A stretch of DNA of 34,016 bases, taken from assembly GCA_027451445.1 (NCBI GenBank), contig DAIDJG010000612.1, positions 1-34,016 on the forward strand, in the 5' to 3' direction. The DNA comes from Singulisphaera sp. (GTDB lineage: Bacteria > Planctomycetota > Planctomycetia > Isosphaerales > Isosphaeraceae). Under the pieces are notes generated by a model. The model did no database searches, had not been told where the DNA came from, and worked only from the letters and a program-made list of their open reading frames with translations. The position numbers were made by a program, and so were the translations under genes. Below are positions 17,187-26,065 of this stretch, in pieces. Each line of letters starts with the position of its first letter. Within the stretch, counting starts at the first letter, position 1.

Positions 17187-18317
17187 GTGTCACCCGTCAA
17201 TCCGACTCGCCGAGGCATCCTGTTGAGCGCGGCTGCGGGAACGTTGGGCTGTATCGCTGCGGCACCCGCCGCTGAGCCCGAACCGGGGAAGGTCTATCGG
17301 ATCGGCGTCATTTCGGCGAGCATCCGCGGGAAGCCGCAGCCCCGCAACGGACACACCTGGCACTTCGCGCAGTATCTTCATCCTGCGGTCGACCTCGACG
17401 TAATCCAGAAATACATGGATCCTGGTTCCGCGACGATGTTCCGGACCATGCTGCGGGATCCGAAGTTCAACTTCGATCAACTACCGTTCCCTGACACCAG
17501 GATCACCCACTACTACGACGCCGATCCCAAGGTGGCTGTCGCGTATACCGAGGCTTTTCCAGGCGTTCAAGTCGCGTCATCGCTCGAAGCGATGGTCGAC
17601 GAAGTTGACGCGATCTGGATGGGTGATGCGTCCGGTTTCGGGGACGATCATTTCGACCTTGTCGCGCCCGGTTTGCAAAAGGGTCTGCCGACGTTTTGCG
17701 ACAAGCCGATCGGCGGCACGGTGGCGGGCACGCGGAAGATCCTCGGGTTTGCGCGGCAGCACAAGGCGCCCCTGATGTCGTCCAGTCTCTTCCGTCACGA
17801 GTGGGGGACCGAGGCGGCGATCCGTGCGCGGGATGCAGGGGAGTTCGGGCCGATTCTCTACATCATCGCTGGTGTGGAGGGTGGATTCTCTCCGGACGGC
17901 TGGGTGGTCTACGGCCAGCATCCAAGCTGGACGGTCGTAACGCTTCTGGGGACGGGCGCGGATGCGGTCAGCCTCTACGCGCGTGAGAACCAGTCGCACG
18001 CGATGGTGACGTACAAAGATCGGATGCCGGCGGAGATCTGGTTCGGCCGTCCGGGAGCACAGCGAGAATACAACCACACGGCGGTTCACTTCGCGAAGAA
18101 ACGCTACGAGTACGCGCCCTCGATCGAGGGTAATTTCGCCTATGGGCACCACTACCAGATGTTTCGGATGGCCGCGACGTTCCGGCAGATGATCAAGACC
18201 CGCCGCGAACCAATCCCGCATGCGGAGATCCTGGAGGTGACCGCCATTGTTCAGGCGGGCGCACGGTCGCTCAAGGAACGGAGTCGGTACGTCGAACTGG
18301 CGGAGGTCATGGCGTAA
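17187..18317 (+). CDS. Tat-exported Gfo/Idh/MocA-like protein
   Basis: This 376-residue protein is distantly related to Gfo/Idh/MocA oxidoreductases. The start is placed at GTG 17187, 8 nt after a GAGGGGAGA ribosome-binding site; the longer frame from 17136 adds a Cys-rich stretch with no support. The N-terminus NPTRRGILLSAAAGTLG looks like a twin-arginine signal peptide, so the folded, cofactor-loaded protein would be exported. The first strand of the Rossmann domain reads YRIGVISASIRGK, without a clean GxGxxG. The usual EKP motif appears as CDKP. The C-terminal half has the family's mixed beta-sheet pattern. It is the last gene of the uptake operon, with its stop 5 bp from that of the convergent gene. 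Cofactor binding and the reaction are uncertain. Confidence 0.85.
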   Translation: MSPVNPTRRGILLSAAAGTLGCIAAAPAAEPEPGKVYRIGVISASIRGKPQPRNGHTWHFAQYLHPAVDLDVIQKYMDPGSATMFRTMLRDPKFNFDQLPFPDTRITHYYDADPKVAVAYTEAFPGVQVASSLEAMVDEVDAIWMGDASGFGDDHFDLVAPGLQKGLPTFCDKPIGGTVAGTRKILGFARQHKAPLMSSSLFRHEWGTEAAIRARDAGEFGPILYIIAGVEGGFSPDGWVVYGQHPSWTVVTLLGTGADAVSLYARENQSHAMVTYKDRMPAEIWFGRPGAQREYNHTAVHFAKKRYEYAPSIEGNFAYGHHYQMFRMAATFRQMIKTRREPIPHAEILEVTAIVQAGARSLKERSRYVELAEVMA

Positions 18318-18322
18318 GACGC

Positions 18323-19690
18323 TTATCGTTTGTTGAATGGGGTCGGCAGGAGGTTGTGAACCGTGTCGACGATCAGGTCTTCCACAGCCGGCTCGAAGTG
18401 GTTCGGCCGCCCGTAGTAAATCATCGAGCCGTCGGTCTCGTAGCCCCCTTCGGCGATAACGCGTTTGGAGGCGATGTAGCACGGGACGTCGTTGCTGTAG
18501 GCCACGACCCACAGCCGATCGGCGTCGCACTCGCGCTGGAGTCGAAGGGCGTAGTCGACCACGACTTCACCTCCGAGGAACACCATTCCTAACGCGTCGC
18601 CGAAGGACCATGTTTGGATCGGGTACGTCAAGGTGCGCTGAAGGCTCTCGCCGCGATCGAGACGCTCAACCATCGTCCGGGCGAAGTAACCCTCGGCACC
18701 GGGTTTCTGGGAGCGCTCGACGAGCTGTTCGCGAGTCGGCGGCATCGCGAAGGGGAGTTCGATCGTCTGATATTTGGCGGCGATCGCGCCGGGAAGGGGC
18801 GTCATGGTGCCACCGATCAGGCGTTCGGTTTCCTGGGAGATGGATTTGCCGTGGGCCTGGGTCGCCTCCAGGGTACGGCGAGGCTGAGGATCTGCATCGG
18901 CGCCGCAACCGATAATCATAAGGGCGACGGCGCCGGGGTGTTTCTGCTCGATCTCATCGGCCGCGTAACCGGCCCACTCGGCACTAATCTGGTTGAACTC
19001 GCCGGTGAGCGTCGTGCAGTGGCAAGCGTAACCCACCAGCACCGCGCGGAGTTTCCCGTCGGGGTCGTTGATGCGAAGCACGGGCAAGCTGTGGTCGACG
19101 GGACCGTTCGGGTTGGCGCCGAAGCCGGTCCATTTGCCGTCCTTGAGCATGCGGCGGTTCGTGGCGAACGCGACCTTGCCCCTGGCCCATGCCAGGCGCG
19201 AAGGTTTGCGGTTGGCAAGTGCTTCCGCGGCGACTTTTTCGAGGGCGTCGGTGAGCTCTCGCGTGTAGCGTTCGACGTGCGCTTGCTGGTCGTTGGGGAG
19301 GGGTGCTCCAAAGATGAACGGGATCCCATTGCTGAGGCAAGGCGCACAATGGGTGTGGGTGGAGCAGACGGCGAGCCGTTCTCTCGGCAGCGACGACTTT
19401 GACTTCAAGCGGGCCGCCACCTCGTCGCTGATGCGCACCGGAACCCCGCAATTGTCAACGGACACCAGTACGACAGGCGACTCGCCGATCGCCAGGGCCC
19501 TGGCCTTGAGCCGGCTGGACACGCCTTCGGACTCCGTCTTGCGCCCGCCGTACCCATTGAGGCGGATCGGATAATCGGGCGTGATGTCGACCACCGCGAC
19601 GCCGACCAGTGTCGGTGCGTCGGTGTCGGCCGCTTGTGTCAGGGAGCCCAGGCAGGCCGTGATCAACGAGGCGGTGATGAGCGATCGCAT
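18323..19690 (-). CDS. Exported protein with neutral/alkaline ceramidase N-terminal-like domain
   Basis: This 455-residue protein has a cleavable signal peptide (about residues 1-20). Its domain resembles the N-terminal domain of neutral/alkaline non-lysosomal ceramidases: GVAVVDITPDYPIRLNGYGG near the start, CSTHTHCAP with His112 and His114 as likely zinc ligands, and YACHCTTL further on. True ceramidases have a GDVSPN motif holding the nucleophilic serine; the corresponding place here reads GCGADADP (about 261-268), and the C-terminal ceramidase domain is absent. It is therefore probably a hydrolase of a related but different type, substrate unknown. The ATG at 19690 is chosen over the longer frame to 19810 because GGAGGT precedes it and the signal peptide follows. 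The gene is divergent from the penta-heme gene. Confidence 0.82.
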   Translation of the reverse strand: MRSLITASLITACLGSLTQAADTDAPTLVGVAVVDITPDYPIRLNGYGGRKTESEGVSSRLKARALAIGESPVVLVSVDNCGVPVRISDEVAARLKSKSSLPRERLAVCSTHTHCAPCLSNGIPFIFGAPLPNDQQAHVERYTRELTDALEKVAAEALANRKPSRLAWARGKVAFATNRRMLKDGKWTGFGANPNGPVDHSLPVLRINDPDGKLRAVLVGYACHCTTLTGEFNQISAEWAGYAADEIEQKHPGAVALMIIGCGADADPQPRRTLEATQAHGKSISQETERLIGGTMTPLPGAIAAKYQTIELPFAMPPTREQLVERSQKPGAEGYFARTMVERLDRGESLQRTLTYPIQTWSFGDALGMVFLGGEVVVDYALRLQRECDADRLWVVAYSNDVPCYIASKRVIAEGGYETDGSMIYYGRPNHFEPAVEDLIVDTVHNLLPTPFNKR

Positions 19691-19791
19691 AGCGGACCTC
19701 CGGTGCGGTCGGGGTCGAACGTCGGCGGGTGATTGGTGAGCGTAGCACTCGCGCTTTCGACGGGCAACGGTGCTCTCGTCGCGGCCGCGTG

Positions 19792-19820
19792 TTGCTCCGT
19801 GCTTGCGCATTCCGTATACC
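19792..19820 (+). promoter_or_regulatory. Weak candidate promoter of the penta-heme gene
   Basis: TTGCTC (19792-19797) and TATACC (19815-19820) are separated by 17 bp and lie 61 bp before the ATG at 19882. Both boxes match the consensus only partly. I saw no operator-like palindrome in the 191-bp divergent region 19691-19881. Confidence 0.3.
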
Positions 19821-19881
19821 AGGATCGTGGGAATCCACGCAGGTTCGCCAGCAGGGAGGCGTCGTTTCCAGAGGCTTGCTC

Positions 19882-22800
19882 ATGGCATCACGTTTCGCGA
19901 TTCAAAGACGGCAACGGCTCGTGAGCAGTCTGCTGCTGATCGCTCTGGGAACGCTCCTCGGCGCCGATGTTCCCAGCCGCCCCGTCGACGCGGACCCCGA
20001 ACAACTCAAGCCCGGCCTGCTGGCGGCGTACCGGTCTCTCCATGACGCGAACGCCGCCTTCCAACGGATCGATCTCAAACCGGCACTCGCTCTGGGATTC
20101 TCGAATCCGCATCCCCGAATTCCCACCGGTCCCTTTGAGGTTGTCTGGACGGGACTGCTTCAGGTCCAGGAGTTGACTCCGGTGACCTTCCAGGCGTACG
20201 TGGGCGGGGAGCTTTCCGTGGATGTCGACGGGGTCACGGTGCTTCAGGGACGAGGATCGAACGATCGAAGCCTCATCACGTCGACTGAATCCTTCCAGCG
20301 TCCCCCTGGTCTTTATCGGCTGTCCGTACGTTTCCGCTCGCTCGCGGATGTTCCCGCGCGGGTTCAACTGTTCTGGGACGGCGGCACGTTTGCGCGTGAA
20401 CCCGTGCCAGCGTGGCGGCTTTGGCATCTCGACACGGAGGTTTCTCCTTCGTTTGTGCGTGCAGCGCTCGAGACGCGTGGACGGGACGCGGTGGGCCGCA
20501 TCGGCTGCGCACGCTGTCATCAATCGGCGTTTCCGGGAGTCACACAACCGGGTCCGGGGCCTTCGCTGGCGGATACGCGGCAGAGACTCACCCGCGACTG
20601 GCTGCTGCAATGGCTCGAGAATCCGACAGACGTGCGGCCCGGTGCACGGATGCCCGCGTTGTTCTCCGCGGATCGTGCAGGCTTCGTCGAGCGCTGGATC
20701 GTGGCCGATTTCCTGGCCAGGCGCGACGACGCGAAACGCGAGGAGCCGTCGAACGCGGGTGACCACCGCCTCGGGCGCCGGCTTTTCCTGGGATCGGGGT
20801 GTGCGGCCTGTCACTTCGTCCCCGATATCGAGCGTTCCGAGCAGGACGATCTGAATCGCATTCCGCTCCAGGGATTGGGCGACCGGCTGGACGCTGCCGG
20901 CTTGGCCGCGTTTTTGAGGAGCCCCCGGTCGCGCTATCCGGACGGCCGGATGCCCACAATGGCGATGGGACCGGAGACGGCTCGCGACGTTGCCGCATAC
21001 CTCCTGATGTGGTCGCCTCCCACGACGCCGAAGGAGCCGAGCGCCGCTCCTTCCGCGGACGAGATCAGCGCTGTCGTCCGTCGTTTGGGGGCGCGCAGCC
21101 CCTCGGCGGCCGCATCGGTCCTGGTTCGCATGAAGGGCTGCTGCGCGTGTCACAGCGGACTTGAAACCTCGCTACCGCTCGATATCCCCATTGCATCGCC
21201 CGAGAACGGCGGTTGCTTGTCCGGAAAGAGCGGCCCGCGTTTTCAGCTCGACGAGCCGACACGCCAGGCGCTTGCCGCCTTTCTGACGGTATCGACCGAG
21301 GAAAAGCACCCGTCGCCGGCTTGGGCTCGCCGCGAGCAGCTCGAACGTGCGGGCTGTGTCCAGTGCCACCAGCGCGATTCCGATCGGCCGCCGCCCATCG
21401 AGGTCGCAGGGAGCACGTTGGGAGGCGGCCATCTCTCGGCGCTGCCGTTTCAACGGACGCCCCGGCTCAGCAACCCCCACCAGAAATTCACGTACAAGCA
21501 CCTGGTCACGGCTGTTCGCGAAGGGGTCAGCGGTCTTCGTCCCGCCGACTACTCGTACCGGATGCCCGCGTTCGGCCATGATGCTGAATCCCTCGTGCAG
21601 GCCCTGGCCGAGCAGGACGGTGAGCGCCTGTCGGACGAAGGGCCCTCGCTGGTCCAGGCGGGTGATCCGACGGCGGGTACCCTCCACGGCCCCGTGCTGG
21701 TCGGACCACAAGGCTACGGTTGCATCTCGTGTCACGTGTGGAACGGGGCGCAACTCGCCCAGCCTGACCCCGGCGCCGTCGGACCGGACCTGACGCGTGT
21801 CCCTGGCCGTATTCGTCGCGACTGGTTCGACCGGTTCCTGGAAGGTCCGGGGCGCTATTGCCCGGGCACGCCGATGCCGGCGATTTTTCCGAGAAGTCAG
21901 CCCGCCACGCTAACGTCGATTCTCGATGGTGATTCTGCGAAGCAGAAGGACGCTCTTTGGAGTTACTTCGCTCTCGGCAAGAACGCGCCGGCTCCCAAAG
22001 CGCCGCCCCCGTTCCCCATTCCCGCGCCTGAAGCGGGCACTCCCTCCCTCGTGGCTCAGATCCCGATCCGCCTCGACGATGGCAAGGTCGTCGAAAGCCT
22101 CAGCCTGTTGACGGAACACGATGACTTATTGATTTATGACTTGCATGAAATGGCCCTTCGAAGGTTTCTCACGGGTGCTCAGATCCTGCGCAACGTGCAA
22201 GGCCGCACACGACAGTTCCTGGCGGCGGGAACCCCCGTCGGGAGTGCGTTTGAGAACAGGCCAACGCTCCAACTCGTTACCCAACATGGGACGGAAAAAC
22301 CCAAGGACGTCGTGATTCACAGCTACCGACGTAGCCGGGAATCGTTTTCGATCGAATGGCAGGCACGATTCCCCTCAGGATCGTTCGAAGTCGTGGAGTC
22401 GTTTTCCGTACGTTCCGAAGGACGCGATCACTTCGGGCACGGACTCGTTTTCAAGGGTGTTCCGCGCGACGCGGTTCTGGTGCTGCCGGTCGTGAGTGGT
22501 CCCAACGTCCAAATCCTTTGCGAAATCGGCTCGATTACGGACAACGCCCAGATCACATTCCCGGCCGATCTCATCGCTCCCGATCGTAACGGTTCGCTGC
22601 GGGTGACCGTATACGAGCTTCTGCCGCCCGCCAAAAAGGCGCCTGCCTGGGAGGGGAAACCCTTCGTCGAGAAGGAGCCGACCGAAGAGGCGTTGGAACG
22701 ACCGGGCTACCGAGCGGTACGCTTTCCGCGCCCGAAGACGATCTCCGGAGAAGATCGCGTCATGCCCGGGGCGATTGCGGTCGATCCCAAGGATGGGCGC

Positions 22801-24024
22801 GTCTTCGTCGCTTCGCTCAAGACGGGCGAGCTCTTTGTGCTGAACGACACGGACGGCAACGGCAGCAACGCCCGGTTCGAGAACTACGGTCACGGGCTGT
22901 TTCAGGATGCGCTCTCCATGCGGGCCGAGTCCGATGCTCTCTACGTACTACACCGCAGAAACCTCACGCGCGTCACGGAACTCAGTCGCACTGACGCCGA
23001 CTACCAATTCGAGCGCGTCGCGGCACTTCCTCACGGGATTGCCGACACCTACGACTATGCCTACGGACTCGTGCGGAACCCGCAAGGCGAGTTCGTCCTC
23101 AGCTATGCCCCGTACGCGAACACCAATCTCCCTGGTTCTGGCGGCGCGGTGCGGTTGGTCCCGGGAGAGGCGCCCAAGGAGGTCGCGTTCGGATTCCGCA
23201 ATCCCTTGGGCTGGTGCAATGGACCCGACAACGAGGTGTTCTTCACCGACAACCAGGGGGAGTGGGTCGCCGCCAATAAGCTCTGCCATCTCGTTGAGGG
23301 CCGGTTTTACGGCTTCCCGAATCGAGCCCAGCCCGAGCACGCCAAAAAGCCGGTCGCTAAAGCGGCGGTGTGGGTCCCCTATGGCTGGGCACGATCGATC
23401 AACGGTGTCACCTACGACAACACCGGCGGCAAATTCGGTCCGTTTGCCGGGCAGTTCTTCCTGGCCGAGTTGATGTTCGGCGGCGCCATCATTCGCGCTG
23501 ATCTCGAAATGGTGAAGGGTCAATACCAGGGTGCGTGCTTCCCGTTCTGGGGAAAAGGCCTGATGGGGCCAGTCACGTTGGCTTTCGACCCGAAAGGCCG
23601 CCTGTTCGTCGGCTGTATCACGGAGCCGGGGTGGATGGCCCAACCCGATCGAGGCGCATTGTTCCGCATTGATTACACAGGTGCATTGCCCTTCGAAATG
23701 CGCACGATTCGCGTCTTGCCCCGCGGCTTCCGGATCGAGTTCACTCAGCCCGTGGATCGTGCATCGGCGCTCGATCCCAGGTCGTATCGCCTCGAGCATT
23801 ATTTCTATGAGTACACGGGGGCGTATGGCTCCCCCGAACTGGGCCGGACCGCGGTGGCACTGGAGAAGGTTCGGCTTTCGGAAGATGCCAGGTCGGTCGA
23901 GCTCACGGTGCCCGCGCTGGTCAAGGATCGCATCTATCTGATCAATGCGATGGGCGTGCGGTCTCTGAAACGGGAGCTGCTCGTACAGACGACGGGCGCG
24001 TACACGCTCAACGAGATTCCTTGA
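19882..24024 (+). CDS. PA14 / penta-heme cytochrome c / beta-propeller exported protein
   Basis: This 1380-residue exported protein has a signal peptide (about 1-28) followed by a PA14-like beta domain (about 40-175: PEQLKPGLLAAYRSLHD, later FQAYVGGELSVDVDG, and VQLFWDG). A long cytochrome region has five CxxCH heme motifs beginning at residues 209, 307, 420, 492 and 614. Methionine motifs (RMPALF, RMPTMA, RMPAFG, PMPAIF) follow several of them and are likely axial ligands. A linker domain and a sugar-dehydrogenase-like beta-propeller (about 940-1280: PGAIAVDPKDGRVFVASLKTG, then FRNPLGWC and GPVTLAFDPKGRLFVG) complete it. The frame opens at 19729, but the ATG at 19882 begins the signal peptide. 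It probably passes electrons from an extracellular substrate; neither substrate nor acceptor is known. Confidence 0.88.
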   Translation: MASRFAIQRRQRLVSSLLLIALGTLLGADVPSRPVDADPEQLKPGLLAAYRSLHDANAAFQRIDLKPALALGFSNPHPRIPTGPFEVVWTGLLQVQELTPVTFQAYVGGELSVDVDGVTVLQGRGSNDRSLITSTESFQRPPGLYRLSVRFRSLADVPARVQLFWDGGTFAREPVPAWRLWHLDTEVSPSFVRAALETRGRDAVGRIGCARCHQSAFPGVTQPGPGPSLADTRQRLTRDWLLQWLENPTDVRPGARMPALFSADRAGFVERWIVADFLARRDDAKREEPSNAGDHRLGRRLFLGSGCAACHFVPDIERSEQDDLNRIPLQGLGDRLDAAGLAAFLRSPRSRYPDGRMPTMAMGPETARDVAAYLLMWSPPTTPKEPSAAPSADEISAVVRRLGARSPSAAASVLVRMKGCCACHSGLETSLPLDIPIASPENGGCLSGKSGPRFQLDEPTRQALAAFLTVSTEEKHPSPAWARREQLERAGCVQCHQRDSDRPPPIEVAGSTLGGGHLSALPFQRTPRLSNPHQKFTYKHLVTAVREGVSGLRPADYSYRMPAFGHDAESLVQALAEQDGERLSDEGPSLVQAGDPTAGTLHGPVLVGPQGYGCISCHVWNGAQLAQPDPGAVGPDLTRVPGRIRRDWFDRFLEGPGRYCPGTPMPAIFPRSQPATLTSILDGDSAKQKDALWSYFALGKNAPAPKAPPPFPIPAPEAGTPSLVAQIPIRLDDGKVVESLSLLTEHDDLLIYDLHEMALRRFLTGAQILRNVQGRTRQFLAAGTPVGSAFENRPTLQLVTQHGTEKPKDVVIHSYRRSRESFSIEWQARFPSGSFEVVESFSVRSEGRDHFGHGLVFKGVPRDAVLVLPVVSGPNVQILCEIGSITDNAQITFPADLIAPDRNGSLRVTVYELLPPAKKAPAWEGKPFVEKEPTEEALERPGYRAVRFPRPKTISGEDRVMPGAIAVDPKDGRVFVASLKTGELFVLNDTDGNGSNARFENYGHGLFQDALSMRAESDALYVLHRRNLTRVTELSRTDADYQFERVAALPHGIADTYDYAYGLVRNPQGEFVLSYAPYANTNLPGSGGAVRLVPGEAPKEVAFGFRNPLGWCNGPDNEVFFTDNQGEWVAANKLCHLVEGRFYGFPNRAQPEHAKKPVAKAAVWVPYGWARSINGVTYDNTGGKFGPFAGQFFLAELMFGGAIIRADLEMVKGQYQGACFPFWGKGLMGPVTLAFDPKGRLFVGCITEPGWMAQPDRGALFRIDYTGALPFEMRTIRVLPRGFRIEFTQPVDRASALDPRSYRLEHYFYEYTGAYGSPELGRTAVALEKVRLSEDARSVELTVPALVKDRIYLINAMGVRSLKRELLVQTTGAYTLNEIP

Positions 24025-24230
24025 GCATTGGCACGACTCGACCCCGTCTGCGGCACTCCGCCACGGCCGTACAGCTCGACGGATACGTTGCGGATCATTG
24101 ACACCCGGACGCGCGGACGAAATACTGGCGGCTGTCACCCTCGCCCAGTCGTGAAGAGATTCAAGTCCCACTCTCCCGGTGGATCGCTTTTCAATCTCCG
24201 ATCAAATCGAAACTTTAGATCGCACCGATC

Positions 24231-25196
24231 ATGAAAACTATCGACTACGTGTACAGGTTCGACCCGCAGAATCCGAGCGTCAAGCCGGCGCCTCCGGACG
24301 CGGAGGTGGCTCGGAAGAATCTCGAGGATGGGAACCGGATGTTCTCGCAATGGATGGAGAGCTGCCGCACGGGTGAGTTCGCGGCGGGGGAGCCGCAGTA
24401 CATCGTCCAGTGCAATGGTCTCGAAGTGGGCATGATCCGGACGCATGGGCAGATGCCGAAGCAGTCACCCTTCGCGGTCGTGGTCGGCTGTTCGGACGCC
24501 CGGGTGCCGACGGAGATGCTCTTTGGCCAGGGGTTCAACGACCTGTTCGTGATCCGCGTGGCCGGGAACGTGCTCGGTGACGTTTGCCAGGGGAGCATCG
24601 ACTTCGCGCTCAATGCGTTGAGCGACAGCGTAAGGGTCCTCGTCGTTTTGGGGCATAGTGGCTGCGGGGCCGTGACGGGCGCGGTCGATTCGTATCTGCA
24701 ACCTTCGAAGTTCTGGTCACGCGCCACGTCTCCCATGCTGCGGTCGATCCTGCAACGCATTTTCGTGGCGGTGCGCGAGGCGGCGAATGGGCTCGAGGAA
24801 GTTTGGGGTGCGAACGCGCGCGCGGTGCCGGGTTATCGCGAGGCGCTCATCGAGACGGCGGTCTGCCTGAACGCCGCGATGACGGCATTCGATATGCGGG
24901 CTGAAGTGGAGCGGGCGGCGAAGTGGGAGATCGAAGTGCTCTACGGCGTCTTCAACTTGAATACGCACCAGGTTTGTATGCCGGTCAACCCGACGTCGAA
25001 GCCGTCCGAGGATAACGTGCATTTGGCCTATGCGCCGAATAACCCTCGTGATTTCAAGAGCCTGGCCGTCCGTATGGCCCAGATTCTGCATCCCGACGCG
25101 GTTCAAGCCGCTCGTGGAAACGGCGAGGCCGGGGCGCATGGCCGGGTGATTCCGCCAGACGCGATCGCGACTCTGAAGACACCTGACGGTCATTGA
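24231..25196 (+). CDS. Beta-class carbonic anhydrase
   Basis: This 321-residue protein is a beta-carbonic anhydrase, a zinc enzyme that interconverts CO2 and bicarbonate. The zinc site is complete: Cys87 and the Asp89-Arg91 dyad in GCSDARVP, and His142 and Cys145 in GHSGCGAVTG. The intervening FVIRVAGN stretch is typical. It is longer than compact members (about 200-230 residues) because of an N-terminal region, an insert around 45-75 and a C-terminal tail of about 70 residues after the last core strand (about 250-321) with no clear motif. There is no signal peptide. The ATG at 24231 lacks a strong ribosome-binding site. The 206-bp gap after the penta-heme gene suggests its own promoter, but I could not identify one. 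Its stop overlaps the convergent radical SAM gene by 7 bp. Confidence 0.93.
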   Translation: MKTIDYVYRFDPQNPSVKPAPPDAEVARKNLEDGNRMFSQWMESCRTGEFAAGEPQYIVQCNGLEVGMIRTHGQMPKQSPFAVVVGCSDARVPTEMLFGQGFNDLFVIRVAGNVLGDVCQGSIDFALNALSDSVRVLVVLGHSGCGAVTGAVDSYLQPSKFWSRATSPMLRSILQRIFVAVREAANGLEEVWGANARAVPGYREALIETAVCLNAAMTAFDMRAEVERAAKWEIEVLYGVFNLNTHQVCMPVNPTSKPSEDNVHLAYAPNNPRDFKSLAVRMAQILHPDAVQAARGNGEAGAHGRVIPPDAIATLKTPDGH

Positions 25197-26065
25197 GTAC
25201 GGTTCGTCGTGCGTAACCAGTGGCCGGCGAAGCCGTCGGGACCGACGCCGACGCGGCCGGGCAGGTAGCGTTCGGCGATCGCCGCCATTTCGTCTCGGTA
25301 AGAGAGCTCGACCGATCGCGGGTCGATGGCCGACATGGCCCGCGGCAATCGGGTCTTCAGGGTTCGGGAACCGAGCGGAGTCCCATCACCGCCGATGAAG
25401 TGGTCGAGGACCACGGCGTCGGCAACCAAGGCGATTCGGCCGAAGAATTGCTGCGGGTCCTCGATGGGAAGCAGCGGCGAAACGGTGATGATCGTGGAGA
25501 GCCCGGCGGCCTTCAACGCGGCCGCGGCCTCGAACCGCCGGGTCAGCGAGCTTGCCGGGGGCGGCAAGCCCGGCAGACGCTCGCGGTCCGTCTCGATCGA
25601 GACGTGGACTCGTAACGCCGACTTTGTTGCCAGGCGCTTCAACGAATCAATCGCATCCGTAACGCGGTGGGAATGCGTCTGGACGATCAACCCGTCGGGC
25701 GGCAGATCGCACATCGCTTCGAGCACGGAACGCGTGATCTGGTGGCGCGCTTCCTGGTGCGGGAACGGCTCTGTCGCGCTGGAGAGGAAAATCACGAATC
25801 CGCCCCGTTTTTCGCGCGCCCAGGAACGCTCGCGCTCATACGCGGCGCGGTAAGCTTCAACCGCATTGGTGCGGACTTCGAGGAAGCTTCCCCAGGCTCG
25901 CCCTTGCGTGACGTAGACATTGTGTTGAACGTAGCACCCCACGCCGCAGAGCGACGCGCCCAGCGGACAGCCGCGGTAGGGTTGAAGCGAGTGTGAGCAG
26001 ACATCGTTCAGGAAGCCCGACGTGCGCGTCAGGATCGATTTGACCTCAGTGAACTCCGTGATCAC
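25190..26065 (-). CDS. Radical SAM protein (SPL-like) with atypical cysteine spacing
   Basis: This 291-residue protein resembles spore-photoproduct-lyase-like radical SAM proteins. The N-terminal PYRGC segment is where the 4Fe-4S cluster motif begins, followed later by FLSSATEPFPHQE, LIVQTHSHRV and VHVSIETDRE, which fit the strands of a radical SAM barrel. The usual CxxxCxxC spacing is replaced by C-PLGASL-C-GVG-C-Y, that is C-x6-C-x3-C. The GTG at 26065 is chosen because it overlaps the TGA of the GH5 gene (26064-26062) as GTGA, giving translational coupling; the frame continues upstream to 26458 only as a shadow of GH5. Linkage to a glycosidase and an MFS transporter suggests a role with the same substrate. 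The reaction is unknown. Confidence 0.82.
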   Translation of the reverse strand: MITEFTEVKSILTRTSGFLNDVCSHSLQPYRGCPLGASLCGVGCYVQHNVYVTQGRAWGSFLEVRTNAVEAYRAAYERERSWAREKRGGFVIFLSSATEPFPHQEARHQITRSVLEAMCDLPPDGLIVQTHSHRVTDAIDSLKRLATKSALRVHVSIETDRERLPGLPPPASSLTRRFEAAAALKAAGLSTIITVSPLLPIEDPQQFFGRIALVADAVVLDHFIGGDGTPLGSRTLKTRLPRAMSAIDPRSVELSYRDEMAAIAERYLPGRVGVGPDGFAGHWLRTTNRTQ

